Below are positions 62,903-64,000 of a DNA stretch of 64,000 nt, piece by piece (the first letter of the stretch is position 1; the number at the start of each line of letters is the position of its first letter). Source of the DNA: Kumtagia sp964244725 (GTDB taxonomy: Bacteria > Pseudomonadota > Alphaproteobacteria > Rhizobiales > Rhizobiaceae); the NCBI GenBank assembly GCA_964244725.1, contig CAXTJQ010000001.1:1-64000 (forward strand), written 5' to 3'. The notes under the pieces are model-generated. The model made no database searches. It was not told the DNA's origin and saw only the letters and a list, made by a program, of their open reading frames with translations. Made by a program: the position numbers and the translations under genes.

Positions 62903-63772
62903 ATGGCCACGAAACAGACCCAGGGAATCGCGCGCCTCATGCTGGCGCCGTCGGTTGTCCTTCTCTTTATCTGGATGATCGTGCCGCTGGTCCTGGCGCT
63001 TTGGTTCTCCTTCCAGCGCTACAACCCGGCCAACCCGGCCCGCAACGGCTTCGTCGGCTTCTCGAATTATGTCCTCGCCTTCAACGACCCGGCCTTCTTC
63101 CAGTCGATCGTCAACACGCTGATCCTGGTGCTGAGCGTGCTCGTCATCACCGTGGTTGGCGGCATCCTGCTCGCGATGCTTCTCGACCAGCCGATCTGGG
63201 GCCAGGGGATCGTGCGCATCCTGGTGATCTCGCCCTTCTTCGTCATGCCGCCGGTGGCCGCGCTGGTCTGGAAGAACATGATCATGTCGCCCGACTACGG
63301 GGTGCTGGCGAGCATTTCCCGATCCTTCGGTACGGAGCCAATCGTCTGGCTGACATCCTATCCCTTGCTGTCGATCATCATCATCGTCGCCTGGCAATGG
63401 CTGCCCTTCGCGACGCTGATCCTGTTGACCGCGCTGCAGTCGCTGGATGGCGAGCAGAAGGAGGCCGCGGAGATGGACGGCGCGGGGTTCCTCAGCCGAT
63501 TCTGGTATCTGACGCTGCCGCACATGGCGCGCGCGATCACGGTGGTCATCCTGATCCAGACGATCTTCCTGCTTTCGATCTACGTCGAGATCGCCGTCAC
63601 CACCGGCGGCGGTCCGGGCTACGCATCGACCAATCTTCCGTTCCAGATATCCAAGAGCGTCGCCGATGTGCGTTACGGGCTGGCGTCGGCCGGCGGCATC
63701 CTGGCGGTCGTCCTCGCCAACTTCGTCGCCATCTTCCTGATGCGCGCCGTCGGCAAGAATCTGGACAAGTGA
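62903..63772 (+). CDS. smoF: polyol ABC transporter permease, first subunit
   Basis: A 289-residue MalF-type permease with about six membrane segments (LMLAPSVVLLFIWMIVPLVL at the start) and the EAA motif in QKEAAEMDGAGFLSRFWYLT near residue 190. It forms the channel with the product of the gene starting at 63950. GGAGGG precedes the ATG. Usual length for the family. Confidence 0.93.
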   Translation: MATKQTQGIARLMLAPSVVLLFIWMIVPLVLALWFSFQRYNPANPARNGFVGFSNYVLAFNDPAFFQSIVNTLILVLSVLVITVVGGILLAMLLDQPIWGQGIVRILVISPFFVMPPVAALVWKNMIMSPDYGVLASISRSFGTEPIVWLTSYPLLSIIIIVAWQWLPFATLILLTALQSLDGEQKEAAEMDGAGFLSRFWYLTLPHMARAITVVILIQTIFLLSIYVEIAVTTGGGPGYASTNLPFQISKSVADVRYGLASAGGILAVVLANFVAIFLMRAVGKNLDK

Positions 63773-63796
63773 GGGTTCGATGCGTTCGATGATTGC

Positions 63797-63916
63797 GCCC
63801 CCTCCGCCGTGCTTCGCATGGTCACCCTCCCCCGGAAACGGGGGAGGATCAAACGGCGCCGCTGGCTCCTCCCCTGCGAAGCGGGGGAGGGGGACCGCCG
63901 GAGGCGGTGGAGGGGC
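63797..63916. repeat. dimeric inverted hairpin repeat between smoF and smoG
   Basis: Three hairpins in 85 bases: CCTCCCCCG/CGGGGGAGG with GAAA loop (63826-63847), CCTCCCCTGC paired with GCGGGGGAGG (63868-63890), and ACCGCC/GGCGGT (63894-63908). The left half (CCCTCCGCC ... CGGGGGAGG) resembles the reverse complement of the right half (CCTCCCC ... GGCGGTGGAGGGG), so two copies of one element face each other, like a REPIN. Confidence 0.75.
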
Positions 63917-63949
63917 CGTCCAAATGCATCTCAGGGAGGAAGTCTAGCC

Positions 63950-64000
63950 ATGGCGCGCGCCGTCACCACGCAGCACAAGACAATCGCAACCGTCGTCGCC
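63950..64000 (+). CDS. smoG: polyol ABC transporter permease, second subunit, 5' end only
   Basis: ATG at 63950 after AGGGAGGA; only 17 codons (MARAVTTQHKTIATVVA) lie in the window. The identity as the SmoG/MalG-type partner is inferred from order after smoE and smoF and from the start-like sequence. Cut by the window edge. Confidence 0.6.
   Translation, partial: MARAVTTQHKTIATVVA

Overview
The window is 64 kb of GC-rich, densely coding chromosome from an alphaproteobacterium, most likely of the order Hyphomicrobiales (Rhizobiales). The evidence is gene content and order: a Tad/Cpa Flp-pilus locus, ptsN-hpf-rpoN-lptB-lptA-lptC in a row, hsp20 followed by a DUF1150 gene, a rhizobial-style urease operon (ureD-A-B-C-E-F-G), prephenate dehydratase divergent from a CycM-type cytochrome c, and a Yej peptide transporter followed by ghrA. 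Genus and species cannot be read from the sequence. No rRNA, tRNA, CRISPR array, transposase or phage gene was seen.

Layout. 1-4.5 kb: N-terminal 563 residues of an RTX calcium-binding protein (cut by the window edge), a small conserved-looking protein, a HIT protein, NudC, a Dabb protein and a small secreted protein. 4.5-6.5 kb: pheA and cycM, divergent. 6.6-16.1 kb: a Yej/microcin-C-type oligopeptide ABC operon with two substrate-binding proteins (one Sec, one Tat), two permeases and a fused double ATPase, with a VapBC-like toxin-antitoxin pair between the permease and ATPase genes; then a hydroxyacid dehydrogenase. 16.1-28.4 kb: Tad pilus locus in several transcription units (two TadE-like pseudopilin genes and a pilus N-terminal-domain protein on the minus strand; Flp pilin, CpaA, CpaB-F, TadB, TadC on the plus strand; tadD on the minus strand). 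28.6-32.8 kb: M17 aminopeptidase, NlpC/P60 hydrolase, nucleoside hydrolase, Hsp20 and DUF1150. 32.8-38.7 kb: ptsN, hpf, rpoN, lptBAC and def. 38.8-46 kb: rmuC, two Lys/Ala-rich basic proteins, aldo/keto reductase, penicillin-binding D,D-carboxypeptidase, P-loop kinase, GST, and a ketosynthase/ACP pair. 46.1-52.7 kb: urease operon carrying three non-urease genes (GFA-fold protein, two tandem DUF29 genes). 52.8-57.2 kb: ArsR/SRPBCC/YciI cassette, membrane protein, DUF1801, class III cyclase, LysE exporter. 57.3-64 kb: class II aldolase, HAD phosphatase, SorC-type regulator, CAP-domain lipoprotein, SDR, and a sorbitol/mannitol-type ABC transporter (smoE, smoF, start of smoG), which together look like a polyol uptake and catabolism locus.

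Most of the window is conserved core or common accessory content. The less ordinary signals are the toxin-antitoxin pair inside the Yej operon, the extra genes in the urease operon, an ACP with His in place of the Asp before its phosphopantetheine serine, a dimeric inverted hairpin repeat between smoF and smoG, clear candidate operators for the ArsR and SorC regulators, and TTAA-N7-TTAA-like (CtrA-type) motifs near the pilus transcription units. Nothing seen amounts to a clearly new multi-gene system; the strongest candidates are given in the findings with tests. All family calls are from recognition of motifs and gene order; no database search was run.
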